This document shows positions 21,058-33,693 of a DNA stretch of 64,000 nucleotides, piece by piece. Under the pieces are notes generated by a model that ran no database searches, was not told the DNA's origin, and was given only the letters and a program-made list of their open reading frames with translations. How positions within the stretch are numbered: position 1 is the stretch's first letter; every line of letters starts with the position of its first letter. The DNA comes from Volutella citrinella (taxonomy: Eukaryota; Ascomycota; Sordariomycetes; Hypocreales; Nectriaceae). The stretch is from NCBI GenBank assembly GCA_034401135.1, contig JAWZSP010000007.1, forward strand, positions 1,612,001 to 1,676,000, read 5' to 3'. Made by a program: the position numbers and the translations under genes.

Positions 21058-23444
21058 CTACTTGCCTGTTCTGTCAACGGACAGATGACGAACCCCTGTG
21101 ATAAGCTCAGCCGGGACATCTTCTTCGACTGTGGAAGCACGTCGCCCTGCTGGCTTGATTTGTCCATTTTTGCGCACTGCGTCTTCGAATTCCTCGTCTT
21201 CGGTATCATACTCTTCGCCGTACTCGTCCTGAGCCTCGTCGTCGGCCTCATCCAAGTCTTGCACCATGGATGCTTTCAGCCGTTCCTCATCGACGCTGCC
21301 GCTGAGCACGCTTGAGGCTTCGGCGTATTCTTCGAGGGATGCGCGAGAGATGTAGCTGTCAGCCATACCCTCACCAATCTCATCGTCTCCTTCGTCTTCT
21401 TCGAGATCATCATCGTCATCAGCGTAAGCGCTCGCCGGTCCTTCTGCGCCTGGTTCATCACTTTCACTGGCCGTGAAGTCGTCAAACTCCAAGGGGGCGT
21501 CCCTCCAATACTTGAAGTCGGTGAACTCCTCGCCGCCCCCCTTTACCAGAGTACTGACGGGGGGGAAGTAGTGATCTACGACCTCGTTGATGTTGACGTA
21601 ACTCATCTTGAGCTTGTTAAGACTCAAAAGGTCCAAGGAAACTTCCGAGTTTGAGTTGATTGTGAAGATCCGACTTCTTGGAACATCAACGGTACGATAA
21701 GAGATTTGATCAGTGAGACGGTTGCCAAAGCCTGCATAGAACGGGGTTCGATCTGGGCCGTAAAGATTTCGAATATCGCGAAGGGTAGCCATCTTGAAGA
21801 CATGAGGCTTGCGCAAGTAAACCTCGCGCCTCAAGGCCGCCATTGTGCGGTCTGGAGACAGGATGGTTGGCCCTGCGGGCATACGGCAACTGTCCTGGGA
21901 GATTCCAGCAAGGTATGCTCTGGTGGTGTCCGATTGGCCGACGGACCGACTTGTGAGATACATGATATTGTATCCATTCGCGATAATATCACTGTACAGC
22001 TTTGCGATGCCGGAGTGAGTCCAATCGCGCCCAATCATGTTCAAAACATGACCCAAGGCGTCAGACTTGGTAATTGTGCCATCAATGTCAGAGATAACAA
22101 CTGGCGTTTCATGCTTCCAGAGATACATGTTTGCTGTGCAAGTTGCTCGATTGACAGTAAAGCTCATCGAGTTCCCACCGGGCTGCAAGCCCAGATCCTT
22201 GAGCTGCTCACTAGTCAGCCGCAGGGTTTTGGCATAATTCCTGTTTGGGTCTCCAGCATGTCCCGAGACGCCATGGGGGGTCCGTGGTGGCGTTTGCATG
22301 TCCATGGGGCCAGCATCGGATTCTGATCGTCGATGCATGGGCATTGGCGTGGCAGCGGTTGCATCACTGCTATCACTCTGGTAGCCAGGGTCTGAGGCGG
22401 CGTCCGCTGGGATGTGCCGATGGGGCTGGAGAGAGGCTTCAAGGGTCTTCTTCATGGCAGCATCCTTGGCGCTCTCGCTGCTGTAGATCCATAGGTTTCC
22501 TTGCTCATCGAACCCAAAGAGCGCACCGATGTCGTAGTTGCCATCCATCTCTTCGGAAAGAATCCTTCGAGCAAGAATCTCTGCTCTCAGCATGTCTTCC
22601 TCATTGCTCTTGAAACCAGTCATGTCCAACATGAGATCCCCAGAAGGGGTGATCTCAGTAGGAATATTTGCGGCCGATAGCTCCCGTGAGAGAGCCATGG
22701 CTCGCTCAATGGCCTCTTTGCGTTCAAGGGGTGGGGGGCTTTGGGAGCGTTCGGACGTCGGTTCCTCCCCGTCAGTAGACTCGACGCCATCGCGATCATG
22801 TGTTCGTGCAGACTGACGGAGAATATCGTCGCTGTGTGGCCGTTGTGCAGACGAAGGCCAGTCGCCTGTTGCAAGTTGCGCTTTGGAGAGCTCGGGGGAC
22901 ATGGACGCGGGGGTAATCATTCCTTCGACCAATGACATCAGCACGGGGGGATTGGGATGGGAGGAGGGGAGGGCAGCGGCTTCATACCAGGTTCTGTGCG
23001 TTGGCCGTGTAGAACAGTTGGAGGTGGCCTGCGGGGTTTCTCATCGATTCCGTCGCCCAAATCAAGGTCGAGCAGCTCCGGCTCTGGCAACTCGGATGTG
23101 ACCTCTTCGGGGTCGAGAGGTGGGCTGCTGGCGGGGGAGACGAGCGGAGATGTCTGGAGGGATTGGGGGATGTTGTCTGTAGTCTCGAAGACAAAGAAGG
23201 CTTCGCCTCCCTCGCCGAGCTTCATAGAATATTCCTGTTTGGTGCCATTGACCTTGAACTCGACCTTCTTGTCGGAAGGCCGCAGGAGGGAGAACTTGCC
23301 GAAGCGTACGTGGAATGGGGAGCAAGTCAGGGAGCCATCTTCTTGTTCCACGACAATGACATCGATGGCGCCACTGAGCGTAGCTGGGTTGATCGAATTC
23401 CAAGCCGTCGAGACGGAGTCGCTGAGGTTTCTTACGTACTGCAT
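21058..23444 (-). CDS. Phosphatidate phosphatase, lipin family (Ned1/Pah1)
   Basis: Mg2+-dependent PA phosphatase making diacylglycerol at the nuclear envelope/ER, controlling triglyceride and membrane synthesis. The exons (complement) are 23444-22988 and 22922-21058, giving 773 aa. The N-lipin domain begins MQYVRNLSDSVS and includes NPATLSGAIDVIVVE (1-100). The C-terminal LNS2/HAD domain carries the catalytic SDIDGTITKSDALGH (DxDxT at 431-435), then MYLTSRSVGQ and PFYAGFGNRLTD. The intron acceptor cgaag (65-bp intron) was chosen because it keeps the frame and has a GCTGAT branch site. The C-terminus is long and acidic, as in yeast Pah1, where the last residues bind Nem1-Spo7. The mid-region between the two domains is Ser/Pro-rich with many possible phosphosites, the expected route of control. 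Confidence 0.95.
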
Positions 23445-26400
23445 CTTCGGAGGACGGCCGGTGCGGGATACTGGGCAGAAGCGACGATCCGAGGGACGGA
23501 GCCAATGTGGTGGGACGTCGACACCGAGCCTGAGCCGAGCAGCGCAGAGCAGGGTCGGTTAAAGGTAGGCAGCCCGATAGGAGGGAAGGGATGTTGCGAC
23601 CTGGAAGGAGGAGTAGAGTCGGAACAAAAAAAAATGCCTGCGCGATGGTTGCTGAGTCGTTTGATGGGGGCGAGGGGAGGCGTCGTCTGGATTGTTGGGG
23701 TGGGAGGTCGGGCGAGACTACGAACGGGCTGGAGTTGGCAGCTAGGGTAGGAGATATGTCACAAAGAAACAGAGATTAAACCGTCATGGACAAGGCAAGA
23801 CAAGAAAAAGAAGACGCTGACGACGTTCTAGATGCAGTAGGCAGGAAGTGCGCACCAACTTGAGACCGCGAGGTAGAAATGCGTAGCAATGACGAGTACT
23901 AACTTCATGTGATAATAGCTGGAGCGGTCGCGGTGAGGTACCGTGCTGGAGGTATGTGTACTTGGTCGGCTGGAAGTGGAGCGGGAGTGCTGCTGGGAAG
24001 GCTGGAGGAGGTACGTACCGACACCCCAGGTGAGACCGCTCAGGTGACTGTCAGTGAGGTTGAGGTGCCACAGTGGTTGGGTCCGTTGAGACGGGCCGTT
24101 CGGGTACGTACCTGCCTGTTACCGAGTGTCCTTGAATTCCCGGCAATAAGAAAAAAGCCGATCGGTTAGACTGACAGGCTCCTGCCACATGGTGCGAGGC
24201 GACGTTGGCAATGGCTGTCGTCTCGCAGTCCAAATGCTGGTGCGTTGACTTCCATAATATCAACATCCCCACGGATACGAACGGGCAAGTAAGTGGAAAA
24301 CAAACTCACTGGACGGGATCGGCCCAGTGAATGCCTTCTCTAAAGCTCTGGCTGCCTAAACACAAGCCAGTCCCGTCGGAAGATCTGCCCAACAAGCGAC
24401 CCGAGCGCCGTTCAGCCCGGTTGTGCCGATGATGCATTCGGAGGCGGCTCCGGGGCACAGGCGGAGATGAGCGGCAGTCCGGTACAAACGACCATTCGTC
24501 CATGTGTCTCTAAATTTCTTTCACCGAAATCTGTCAAAAAGTTGGCGCTTAATTGTCCCCGCAACATTGCCAATCTAAGGACTGGCGCCGAGCAGGCGAA
24601 CCGCCGAGGCACGCCTCGTTGATGTCATGGACGGGACCGCTAGACATGGGAGCCGGTTGATGTGCGGACCCAGCAAACTGTCTCCTCCAAGTTACGAGCG
24701 GTGTACGTCTATGGGCCGCTCCGTTTGAACGATGGACACATACGTATATCCGTAGGTAGCAATCAACGAGGGAAACGGATACGCATTCTCATTCTCCGTA
24801 CAGGAAGTAAATTTTGTTAATCCGTCTCCCCGACCCCCGTCGAGCCGCCAGGCTAGTGGTTGAGATTGGCTTAGCCAGCACCCTTGGTTGGACCCTTGGT
24901 GTATGACATGAAGTGGAGGCTGGGTGAGCATTGGAATTTGTCCGAAATGTAGATTCGGTGTCCGTCGTCCGTACCTTCCGTAATGTTTGTACCCTGCAGC
25001 GTCCTCAGTGACATTCTGGGCTAGCCTCCCGAAGCCGTTTTGGCTAAATTCTTTGATGTTGGATGATCCAGCTGATGCTGTCAACATGTTGGCAACCTCT
25101 AAATACCTTTGCTGATGACAACCCAGGGATCTATTTCCCCTTTACCCAGAGCCAATATCTAACCTGCTGCAAGGGAAAGATAACCTGGGGAGCTGTGTCG
25201 ACTGTCTCGACCCGCTGCTGACCAGGACTGCCTCGTGTTTTCTATTTCTGTCAACAGTCAAACGCCACTAACCAAAGTCAACTACCCGGTGCAACTCCTA
25301 TTCCGATCACATCGGCTTAGCTGCCTTGCATATTCTCTATTTGCCATTACTCGAAGTAGGACTGTGGACAGAGTAGATACTCCTTGAGCAACTCGAATGA
25401 ACTTTCAATGTCGAGTGAGGGCACAGATGGATGAGATTCAGCAGCACCTGACGGGACGTTTTCGGTTTCAGTCGGGACGGTTTCCCCATCTGACTTTTTG
25501 CCTTGGATTCTTCTACGGTGGGGTTTTATGGAAAACTGTGTGAAAAGAAGGGAGACAGGATAATTTACGATATCAAGGATTGGCTGCCCAGCCAACATCA
25601 TCTCAGGGCCTCCTATCAATATGTGTGTGGTATTATGGCAAATGTCGCAGGCAGTAATTGGAAAATGACCCTGCAATTGTGGTGTGTTGGGGAACACGTA
25701 CTGCTCCTCAGGCGCCCCTACCTTAGCATGTGGGCAGCTCGTCGAAGCGCCCAGGGTTTGTCCCCCACCACTGACAGGAGGTAGCCAGGTACTTTTTTCT
25801 CGACCCATATTCCCCATCCGCCACCGCCGAGCCATGCAGTTCAGCCAATCAACGGAACCCTATGGCCCGAGCCGCCCAAGTACCCTCGCACCCATCGAGG
25901 TCGCGGATACCTCTACCCACCTGGCTGGCCCCTAAGTACCTGGCCTGCAGGCACCTCTGCGTACAGGTGCCAGGCTGGTGCGTGCTGTGCTCCGTACTGG
26001 GGCAGCCGCTACCCACCTGTCCCTGCCCGGGGTACTGGGTGGTGCAGGTAGTGAGTGCAGTGGTCCGTCCTAAGAGGGGAGGCGGGTTGGGTTTAGACTG
26101 GTCTGGGCTGCACTCTTCGCTCACATTGGCGCCTTCCTCGCCCTCTCTTCGTTCGCTCTCCTCAATTACCTCCAGCTCAACTGCCCAGGCCCGTCCCGTC
26201 CAGTCCAGCAGCAGCCCAGTGCTTCCCGCCCCAAACCAAAACCAAACGACCCCATCACCACCCACCACCACTATCACGACATCGACGCACCGCGAAGCCT
26301 GGTTCTGGCCTTTCACGGCTTCTCTTTTATCTCCTCTTCGCCCACGCCTCCTTTCTGTCGCTTCGGGGGGAGCTCGCTCTCACCTGTCCTGTCATCTCCC

Positions 26401-26800
26401 TGCTTCCCCCTCATTCGTTCCTGGCTCGACACCTCCGCCGCTTCTCCGTTCTCCACCCTCTCCGTGCTCGATTTGCTCTTCAACCTACATCGACTCGCCT
26501 CTTCGCCTCTTTGGCCCCTTCGTGCTTCCATCCACTTCTGGCGTCCCTTTCGCTACCGATCGCTGGCTCGCACTCTATACCTCCTCTTGCTCGGCCGGCC
26601 ACCCACAGTGACTGAGCCGGCTAAAGCACTCGCTGGCCTTGTCTAATAGCAACTTCGCCATATTGATTGATCCGCGAGCCACACCTCCACATCGCCAGCT
26701 CCCCCGAAGTGCTGATCCCGCCCTCGGGACGATCGCTCACCACGCCCTCCCTCAACCATTCCAAGCGGCCTGCCCACCGGCCCGTCTACCCACCGTCACC
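23445..26800. other. Large divergent intergenic region, 3.4 kb
   Basis: This lies between the lipin gene (minus) and STE50 (plus). Open frames at 24692-25087 and 25347-25835 (minus) have no recognisable domain or splice continuity. From about 26090 to 26640 the plus strand is strongly pyrimidine-rich, as in a long fungal 5' leader, so STE50 probably has a leader of several hundred bases. No RNA gene was found. Confidence 0.5.
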
Positions 26801-28447
26801 ATGATGAGCTTCGATGGCGGCACGGCCTACGCCGAATCCGACGCCGACGACGAGTATGAGCGCAGCATGGGCGGCCACTCCCCTGTTGGCGACTCCGAGG
26901 CCTCGCCCATCGACTCCGAACTTTCTACCTCGGCCGAGCATACCCCTACGACGTACGGCCATACCATCAACTCCGACCGACTACACGACACCATTATCAC
27001 CGACTGGACAGCTGATGAATGTGCCGACTTTATTACGACTCTTAATTTGCAGCAGTATGCTGATCGCTTTATTGGTGCGTAGCTGATAGGCATTCCATTC
27101 TGCCGCTTCCTGCTTGCAACGGTGGCATCCCAAGTCTATTCAGTGGACTGTCCAACTGGGTAAACGTACTAACCTGATATCTCTCTAGAGAACGAGATTG
27201 TTGGGGAGGCCTTGGTTGCCTTACAACACGATGACCTCAAAAGCATGGGTATTGCGAGTGTAGGACATCGTCTGACAATCCTAAAGAGTGTTTACGATGT
27301 CAAGAAGGCACAAGACGTGCCGTTCGAGAGCGACCACTACCTACCACTATGTATGTTGGATCTGGCGAATCCATGAACCGAGGCATTTCTAACCCGACAT
27401 TCTGTTATAGCTGCCGATGCCGAAGCGCAGTACGCCACGGCGACCCTCAAAGACATCAAGAATCTTGTCGAGCAGTTCCGATTGCGTGACGAACGAATGA
27501 ACCTGATCGAGCAAGACCTGCGGCGAATGGCGGACGATTTCAGGCGGCTTAGGGAGGACATGTTGCCAGCTTTACGCCTGGCCAAGGATGCCCAGCAACC
27601 ACTACCCAATGTCAGCGGAGGCAACCAAGCCTACGCCTACGAGCCTATGATATCGCCTCCTGCCCCGACACCGCCTGCGATCCAGCCTCCCGGGCAGATG
27701 AAGCGCCAATACTCGACGCGCAAGATTGCCATCGGCTCCACGCCCAAGAACGCCTCCCCCACGCAACCGACTCACGAGCGATCCATAGCCGAGACAACTC
27801 TCGATCCTGCGAATGCTGCGGAGCGGGCCGTTCTTTCATCATCCCACCTCGCCGCTATGAATGGGGGCGGCCCAAGTGCATCATCCCCATCGTATCCTTC
27901 ACCAAACATCCCATCCCCGACATCACCGCCCACTGTCCACATGAGCGGCACCACCCTCGGAGCCCGATCATACCGCAGCGAAGCCCCTACACCATCCACA
28001 CGCACCACCTTTTCCGAGTTCGAGCATGGGGGATATAGCTCCAGGGAGAAGCCTTCACAAGGTCCGCCTAGGCGCCGCGAGACGCCTGTGCCGGAGACTC
28101 CCAACCCCAACAAGGATGCGTCGGTTGAAATCTTCAAATCATTCCGTGTCAGTATGGAGGACCCATGCTACAAAGTCCTTCCCGCTGCGCTGAAGAAGTA
28201 TCAAATCAATGCACCAGCAGATCAGTATGCGCTCTACATCGTATACGGTGATCAAGAGCGATGCCTGGGCCTTGACGAGAAGCCGTTGATCTTGTTCAAG
28301 CAGCTTGACAAGGAGGGCAAGAAGCCAATGTTTATGCTTCGCAAAACCACCAATGCACCGGCAGACAACGAGCCTGGGAGCGCGGGGCTCGGCAACACAT
28401 CTCGTGGAGGTCCCTCTGGGTATGACCCTCCCGGAGGAATTATCTAG
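26801..28447 (+). CDS. Ste50-type MAPK adaptor (SAM and Ras-association domains)
   Basis: Adaptor that ties the MAPKKK Ste11 to Cdc42/Ras-type GTPases in mating, filamentation, osmotic and, in pathogens, infection signalling. The exons are 26801-27074, 27189-27350 and 27411-28447, giving 490 aa. The SAM domain is at about 67-132 (DWTADECADFITTLNLQQYA through VGHRLTILKSVYDVK) and is split by intron 1. A predicted coiled coil follows (LRDERMNLIEQDLRRMADD). Residues 200-375 are a Ser/Pro/Thr-rich linker with several S/T-P sites. The Ras-association domain is at about 383-463 (FKSFRVSMEDPCYKVLP to KPMFMLRK). The domain order and spacing are those of Ste50. The Gly/Pro-rich C-terminus (PSGYDPPGGII) follows the fungal pattern. 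Confidence 0.92.
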
Positions 28448-29407
28448 GCGGCTTGCCGATCGAGTTTCCCCTGGCAGCCATGCATTGCCCCGTTTCCCAC
28501 CCGGACGCGACCAGTGATAGTGAACGTTATGTCAATGGACACGCGGTGTCTCGCGGCATCACGCTATCCACTATTGGCACTCAACAGGGGTGAATCAAGC
28601 GAAAAAGACTCACCGGAGATTTTGGCGGTTTCAGAGCTTCGTGTTGCGGCATCCTAGTGGGGCGGGCCTGAACCTGGGCCTCTAGAAGACATGCGGAATT
28701 CGAAACGCGACAGGGATAGAGAGAGCGCGATGGTGGAAGCAGAGGCTATCCAACCTTGCCTGGGTCGGGCGAGACTGTGTCATGTTGGACCAGGCGATAC
28801 CCGAGGAATGACGAAGTGCGGGTGGCCTGTACGAATGGAAGCATGGGCAATGGCCGGAGCGGAAGGCTTGCTCATGCAGGGTGTAAGCTATGGAACTGGG
28901 CTGTTTTGGCCGGGGCGAACGGATCAGAGGCATCGCCATCGTGTTCGAATCTTGCATTTACTTGGACTGCAGATATGCTTTTGGATATTTAGGCGTTGAC
29001 TCGTGTCAGCGTGTGCTGCAACGAGGACTGAGCAAAAGGCGGCAAGAGCGAGCAAATGCTCCGTCTATCTACTTACTCATTGGGTTATCCGCTACGGATC
29101 ATGGGCGATGGCGTTTGAAAAGTCTGGTTGGGCTGGGTTTTGTTCTGGTATTTGGACCGATGGAGGCAGAAGAGAGAAGAAGATTGTGAGGCGAAAGCAT
29201 GACGGTTTCTGTACCGAGCTGGACATGAGAATATTCGCCTCGATAATGAAAGACCTTTGAAGTACCCGACGAGGAGCGAGATTGGACTTGCGCTGTGACT
29301 TGAGACTGTGTCGGACCTGTTGTTGACTGACATTGGTTCCTGCTACATAAATCCGCAAGTGGGGTGAAAAATTAGTAAATGGCCATCACACAGGCGACTC
29401 TGCTATG
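28448..29407. other. Intergenic, 960 bp
   Basis: This is the 3' flank of STE50 up to the MITE-like element. No convincing gene or RNA. Confidence 0.5.
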
Positions 29408-29719
29408 TACAGGCCACAAGCATTTCAAATGTCAAATCGCTCCGTCTCCTGCAAGGATGCTAATAGTGCTGCTACAACTGCAATTCAGCGTCGCTCCTAG
29501 TCGATATGTAGGTCCGTTTAGGTGCAGATTAGTCAGGTACAGTATTAGGCAAATAGAGTATTAGGCCAGTACGGTATTCGGCAAGTACGGTATTCGGCAA
29601 GTACAGTATTGGGCAAGTACAGTATTAGGTTCACTTTATTATAATACCTATATAGAGTAACGTTAACGGGATGAATGGAGCAAGTCACAATTCAACATTT
29701 ATGATGCTTGTGGCCTGTA
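29408..29719. mobile_element. MITE-like element with TA-flanked terminal inverted repeats
   Basis: A perfect 16-bp inverted repeat, tacaggccacaagcat, stands at 29408-29423 and as its reverse complement at 29704-29719. The outermost TA on each side is best read as a TA target duplication, leaving a 308-bp element with CAGGCC ends. Pairing continues imperfectly inward (aaatgt on both sides). There is no coding capacity. TA target sites and CAG-starting ends are known for Tc1/mariner and pogo/Fot1 elements, so a non-autonomous derivative of that superfamily is inferred. The element sits about 145 bp beyond the stop of the Pth11-like gene. Its interior is AT-richer than its flanks and holds a six-copy tandem repeat. 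Confidence 0.75.
29534..29629. repeat. Tandem array of six 16-bp units inside the MITE-like element
   Basis: Six consecutive 16-bp units read caggtacagtattagg, caaatagagtattagg, ccagtacggtattcgg, caagtacggtattcgg, caagtacagtattggg and caagtacagtattagg. The consensus is caagtacagtattagg. Later copies are more alike than the first two, as expected for growth of the array by slippage. Confidence 0.9.
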
Positions 29720-29862
29720 AACCGGCCTCGTCTATCCATTCCTTTCCCGTTGCCACTTCTTGGCTACGCCGCTCTTGGCTACGAGCCTCCATCCCTTGCG
29801 ACCTGCGCTTCATGCCGTAGCACGGTGCCTTGTTGCCGCAGGCCTACGTCCATGATCCGACA

Positions 29863-31304
29863 TCAAGGCGCGCGCCTTGTAGATGGTCTCGACCGCCCAG
29901 GCCAGGCCTGTTGCGCTCTGTCTGCCCCGCCTCTTACATCAGGACGACCAAATAATGGTGAGCCGAAGTCGGGCTGCTCGCGGCCTTCATTCGTGCCTGA
30001 CCTCTGTTCTTGGACCACGCGAACCTCGACATCCTTTCTGATTCCTCGGTTGAGCGACTCGTCGCTATCGGCGCCCTGCATGGTAAGAGGGTACTGGGAA
30101 AACGGGCCCCCTTTGCTACGGAACTTGCGGCCAGATCCCTCGTCGGTGTCGGTTTGCACGTCATCCAGCCTGAAGGATCCGGGCATCGGGTTGGCTCTTG
30201 AATTTGGCTTGGTTGACCCGTACCTGCTGGAGACTCCCTTTGACCACTGTGACCCGATGCTGCCCAGAATTGGCGAGAGCTGGCGTCGGACGTAGGGGAA
30301 TATCATGGGCAAGTTTGTCGTCACCACAGCCACGAACGTCTCTCTGACGGCCCAGGAACCAGCTTGCTGGGCGCCCGTTACTGGGTTCTATCGTCTCAAT
30401 TAGCTGCGTGCTTGTGTGTTACGATAGGCACCTGGGTAGACTGACAGTTATGATCAGGACGCATCGGAGGATTCCCGCCGTGGTCACAAAGATACCTCCA
30501 GAGAAGAGAACTATCAGTCCGATCTTCTTGGGCGTGGGAAGCCGTGCTGACCACAGCATTGGCATTGGGATCGAGAGGAGATAGAGGTCGGTCAGGGCGT
30601 TCAGCACGACAGTTACGAAAATGTCGATGTTGGAAATGGCTGGCTGGCAAAGATCTACCGTCGAGTCATTAGCGAAACAGCAAACACGGGAGTTCAGGCG
30701 TGCCCCCATCCTTCTGCGACTCACTGCCGGGGTTTGGATGTATCTGCCAGTTCTTGTGGAAGGGCTGACAGCCGAGTATGATCGAGAGGAATACCACAAG
30801 CCACGTCACGACGATGGCCCCGAAGCCAATGAAGATTCGTCTGCGGTAATGCTGAAGGCCCTCGGTTAGACGCAGGTAGAAGGTGCACATGGCCGCCTTC
30901 AAAACCCAGAGCAAGAAGGTATAGGTTGACCATCCGGCAATTTGCGTCTTGGATCCATTGACACGAAGCATGAACTCTTCGCTAGCTGGGTCGAGATTCG
31001 CTCTCTGCTCGTCTGTCATTCCATTGTTGGCCAGTCCCTTCCAGTACGCCCCGACGGAGTATGCGAGTGCTGTTTCGGCCGAGTATGCAATCTGGGAGAG
31101 GGAGAGGGGGGCTTGATGTTAGACGCGAGTCGACTTTTTCGTTCCGATTGTAGGGCAATTCCATACTGCTGCGACTAGCATGAGGTAGTCGTCCGCCTCG
31201 AGTCTCTGAAGTCCCACCGTCGATATGCGAGCATAGGATCGCAGGCCGATGACGGCCAGGCTGATGCCCAGAAGAGTGAAAGCCTCAGTCGTGAAGTCGC
31301 TCAT
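29863..31304 (-). CDS. Pth11-like / fungal rhodopsin-domain 7TM protein
   Basis: The exons (complement) are 31304-31167, 31091-30725, 30654-30446 and 30387-29863, giving 412 aa with matching phases. Seven membrane segments can be read: FTLLGISLAVIGL, the DDYLMLVAA segment into IAYSAETALAYSVG, YTFLLWVLKAAMC, FIGFGAIVVTWLVVFLSII, a segment near NALTDLYLLSIPMPMLW, IGLIVLFSGGIFVTTAGI and SWAVRETFVAVVTTNLPMIF. The DDYLM, WCQP-like CQPFHKNW and RETFVAVVTTNLP motifs are typical of the family found in secondary-metabolite clusters and among Pth11-type receptors. No N-terminal CFEM domain is present. The cytosolic tail (about 300-412) is basic and Ser/Gly-rich. Family members are proposed sensors of surface or chemical cues; ligand unknown. 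The gene is separated from STE50 by the MITE-like element. Confidence 0.85.
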
Positions 31305-33693
31305 CTTCTTACAACGGGCGGCACCGATACGGCACTGATGACATTGGTACGGAACGAAAGGGAAACAGACCAGTAAAGAATATGCAGGATAGGGTGCTTG
31401 GGCTCGTGTGAGAGTCTGGGATGATATGCGCGGAACCCCACAAAGAGTTTGAGGCAGGGGAGTTATATGGCTTCTCCCCCCTTCTCCTCCTCCTCCTTTG
31501 CTGAACCCGGTACATATGCGCGTCGGCCGCACACTGCAGCTCCAGGTCGAAATGCCTCGTGGCAGATTAATTCGGACGCGTTCCTCACTGGCATGAACCA
31601 TTTCTGTTCACCTGGCACCCCTACCAGGAGCCTGAGTCGCAACCGGCGTGGCCCTTTGTGGAGTCTCTCGGCCGCTTCCCAGAACTCAGACTTGACCAGA
31701 GCCCACTCACGTTGCCCCGTACGTATTGATATCGTTGTCGAGGATGGCTCCAGGGTCGGCCATCCTGGAATCACGCAGCACGTCTCCTCAGACAGTGGAG
31801 CAAGGGGCCCATCACCATCACACAGGCACATCGTGGCCAACTGGTTGTGCCCTGTGTTGGTTCTTGAGTGAGTTCACGCGAAGCCGGTTATATCACCCCG
31901 CATGCAGTCAGCATGGAAGACTCGGGTCGTTTATAAAGACGAGATGAGAATGGTGCATCCAGTCTCCATGTTGCAGGCCTCATTCCTAATATGCCTTACC
32001 TTTCCCTCCACATCTTTTCTCCTGTCCACTCTCAGTTTTCGCTGGACGCTGATATTCTTTGGCAGCCAGAGCAACACAGAGTTCGCTTCTGCGGACGAAA
32101 GGCACTCGAGTTTCAAGCACTCTTCAACCCCCCGTACGAGAAGGCCAGGGTCCCATGTCTCAGGGATCGCACAAGTTGGATCGACGCCGTTTGTTTCCCT
32201 GGGCGGCAGAGCGAGACCCCCACATCTCGAAGATATGGGCAGATGCTCGCCCTTTGGGTTAGACTCCAGTCTCTGGGCGATGCAATTGTGGCCGAGGATG
32301 CAGTTGGCCGTTGGATAATACTCCGTCTTGGAGCGCAGACCAGCATCACCAACGGCGAATCATGGCCGGGCAAGGGAATTGCAAGCCGCGCCACGTCGTA
32401 TCATGGAGGGGTTCAGAGTTGCAATGACAATTCTTCCTCGTTATAAAAGCGACTAGGGTCACAGTAAGCCGCAGATGTGTTGCGAGATCGGCTCCACTAG
32501 TGGGAAAGACATCGTCCGATAGTCCCCTCCGTTTGCACCGCACAGGGCTGCTTTGGCCATCTTGATGAATCTCGCCTTGATACATTTGGTACGTCTGGTG
32601 AGGCGAAGACCCTTGTCCGTCTGCTCGGTTTGAGCCCTGAGCCCCGACTGCCGACGTACGGGCCCTTTGCAGATTCGGGAAAGAGATCTGCCTCAGTGAA
32701 GGGGATCCGAGTTTCGCAATGAGCCATATAACGGTGGACGCAATGGTAAAGTGGTGAAAGAGCGCAATCCTCATGAAGGCCGCGAGACGGGGCCTAGAGT
32801 CAACGCCGTCCACTTTTCCAATGGCCAGCAATGCATTCTCCTCCAATTGCTGGCCAGTAAATAAGAGGGCTTGCACAAGATGCCAGGTGCATCGGAGAGG
32901 GGAAAAAGCGCCCAGCCAGGCACGGACGGGCCATGATGCATCCCTTGTGGTGGGCAATGAAGAGTCCAAGTGTCCCTGGAGTCGTCACGGACCACGGCAG
33001 AGGCGGCCCCGGTTTGCTTTTCCTGACTCCCCGGCGCCGCATGATAGGTCAATTGGACCAACATACATACGGGCTGTTCTCCATGTAGCAAGAGGGCCTG
33101 CATTATTATGGAGACTGCCTGGAGTTGCATCGCTAAGACGCTCCATTGACCAGTTGGTTGCCATTCTGTGGCGGCCGGCCTGTTGGTTGGGGGCCATCAC
33201 AAGAGCGGAAGATCGACAGGGGGGAAGTAATCAGCCCTCATTATTTTTTTTGCGTAATGCTCAAGTTCACAAAATATCACTCAGCCTAATTTGGCACATG
33301 TTATTGCGCATTGAGTGTCGAGGCACTTTGGTTTGAAGGTATCCGGCATGGATCCAACACGGGCTGGTGGGAACAGGGTCGTCGGCTCGACGGATCCGCC
33401 TCCTCCTCCCGGGGCTCATGGCCCCTGCTCCGGGCCATCAGGATCCTAGCGACCTGAGACGGGTGCCGTAGAGATAATAGGCCTGGCTTGACAATGGGCA
33501 ACGCAAGAGAGTTTGGTGCGATTCACAGGGGGGAACCAACAGGACCTGAGGGTTGCCGTGTCGTCGTGGTTGTCGTGGCCTTCAGTGTTCTTCCTCCCTC
33601 AATCTCCTCTTCAAGCGCATTTACTTGCTGGAAACGGGTTTCACTTGCAGTTGTGAGCCATCTCGTGCAGTCGTTGCTCGTCCAAGCTCCACC
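31305..33693. other. Divergent intergenic region, 2.4 kb
   Basis: This lies between the Pth11-like gene (minus) and the monooxygenase gene (plus). Open frames such as 32346-32969 (minus) and 32773-33336 (plus) overlap each other and show no family resemblance. No RNA gene or clear repeat was seen. Confidence 0.5.

Noticed and set aside
25347..25835. 162-codon minus-strand open frame
   Set aside because: No domain, odd composition, no splice continuity with neighbours.
26090..26640. Long plus-strand open frame before STE50
   Set aside because: It is a run of Ser/Pro/Leu codons caused by a pyrimidine-rich leader, not a protein-like composition.
28930..28960. tRNA-like T-loop sequence (gttcgaatc)
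   Set aside because: No matching A box, acceptor stem or anticodon arm at the right spacing.
29708..30295. 195-codon plus-strand open frame
   Set aside because: It lies antisense to the last exon of the Pth11-like gene and partly inside the MITE; the minus-strand reading has clear domain structure.
32346..32969. 207-codon minus-strand open frame
   Set aside because: No family resemblance and overlapped by other frames of similar length, as expected by chance in GC-rich DNA.
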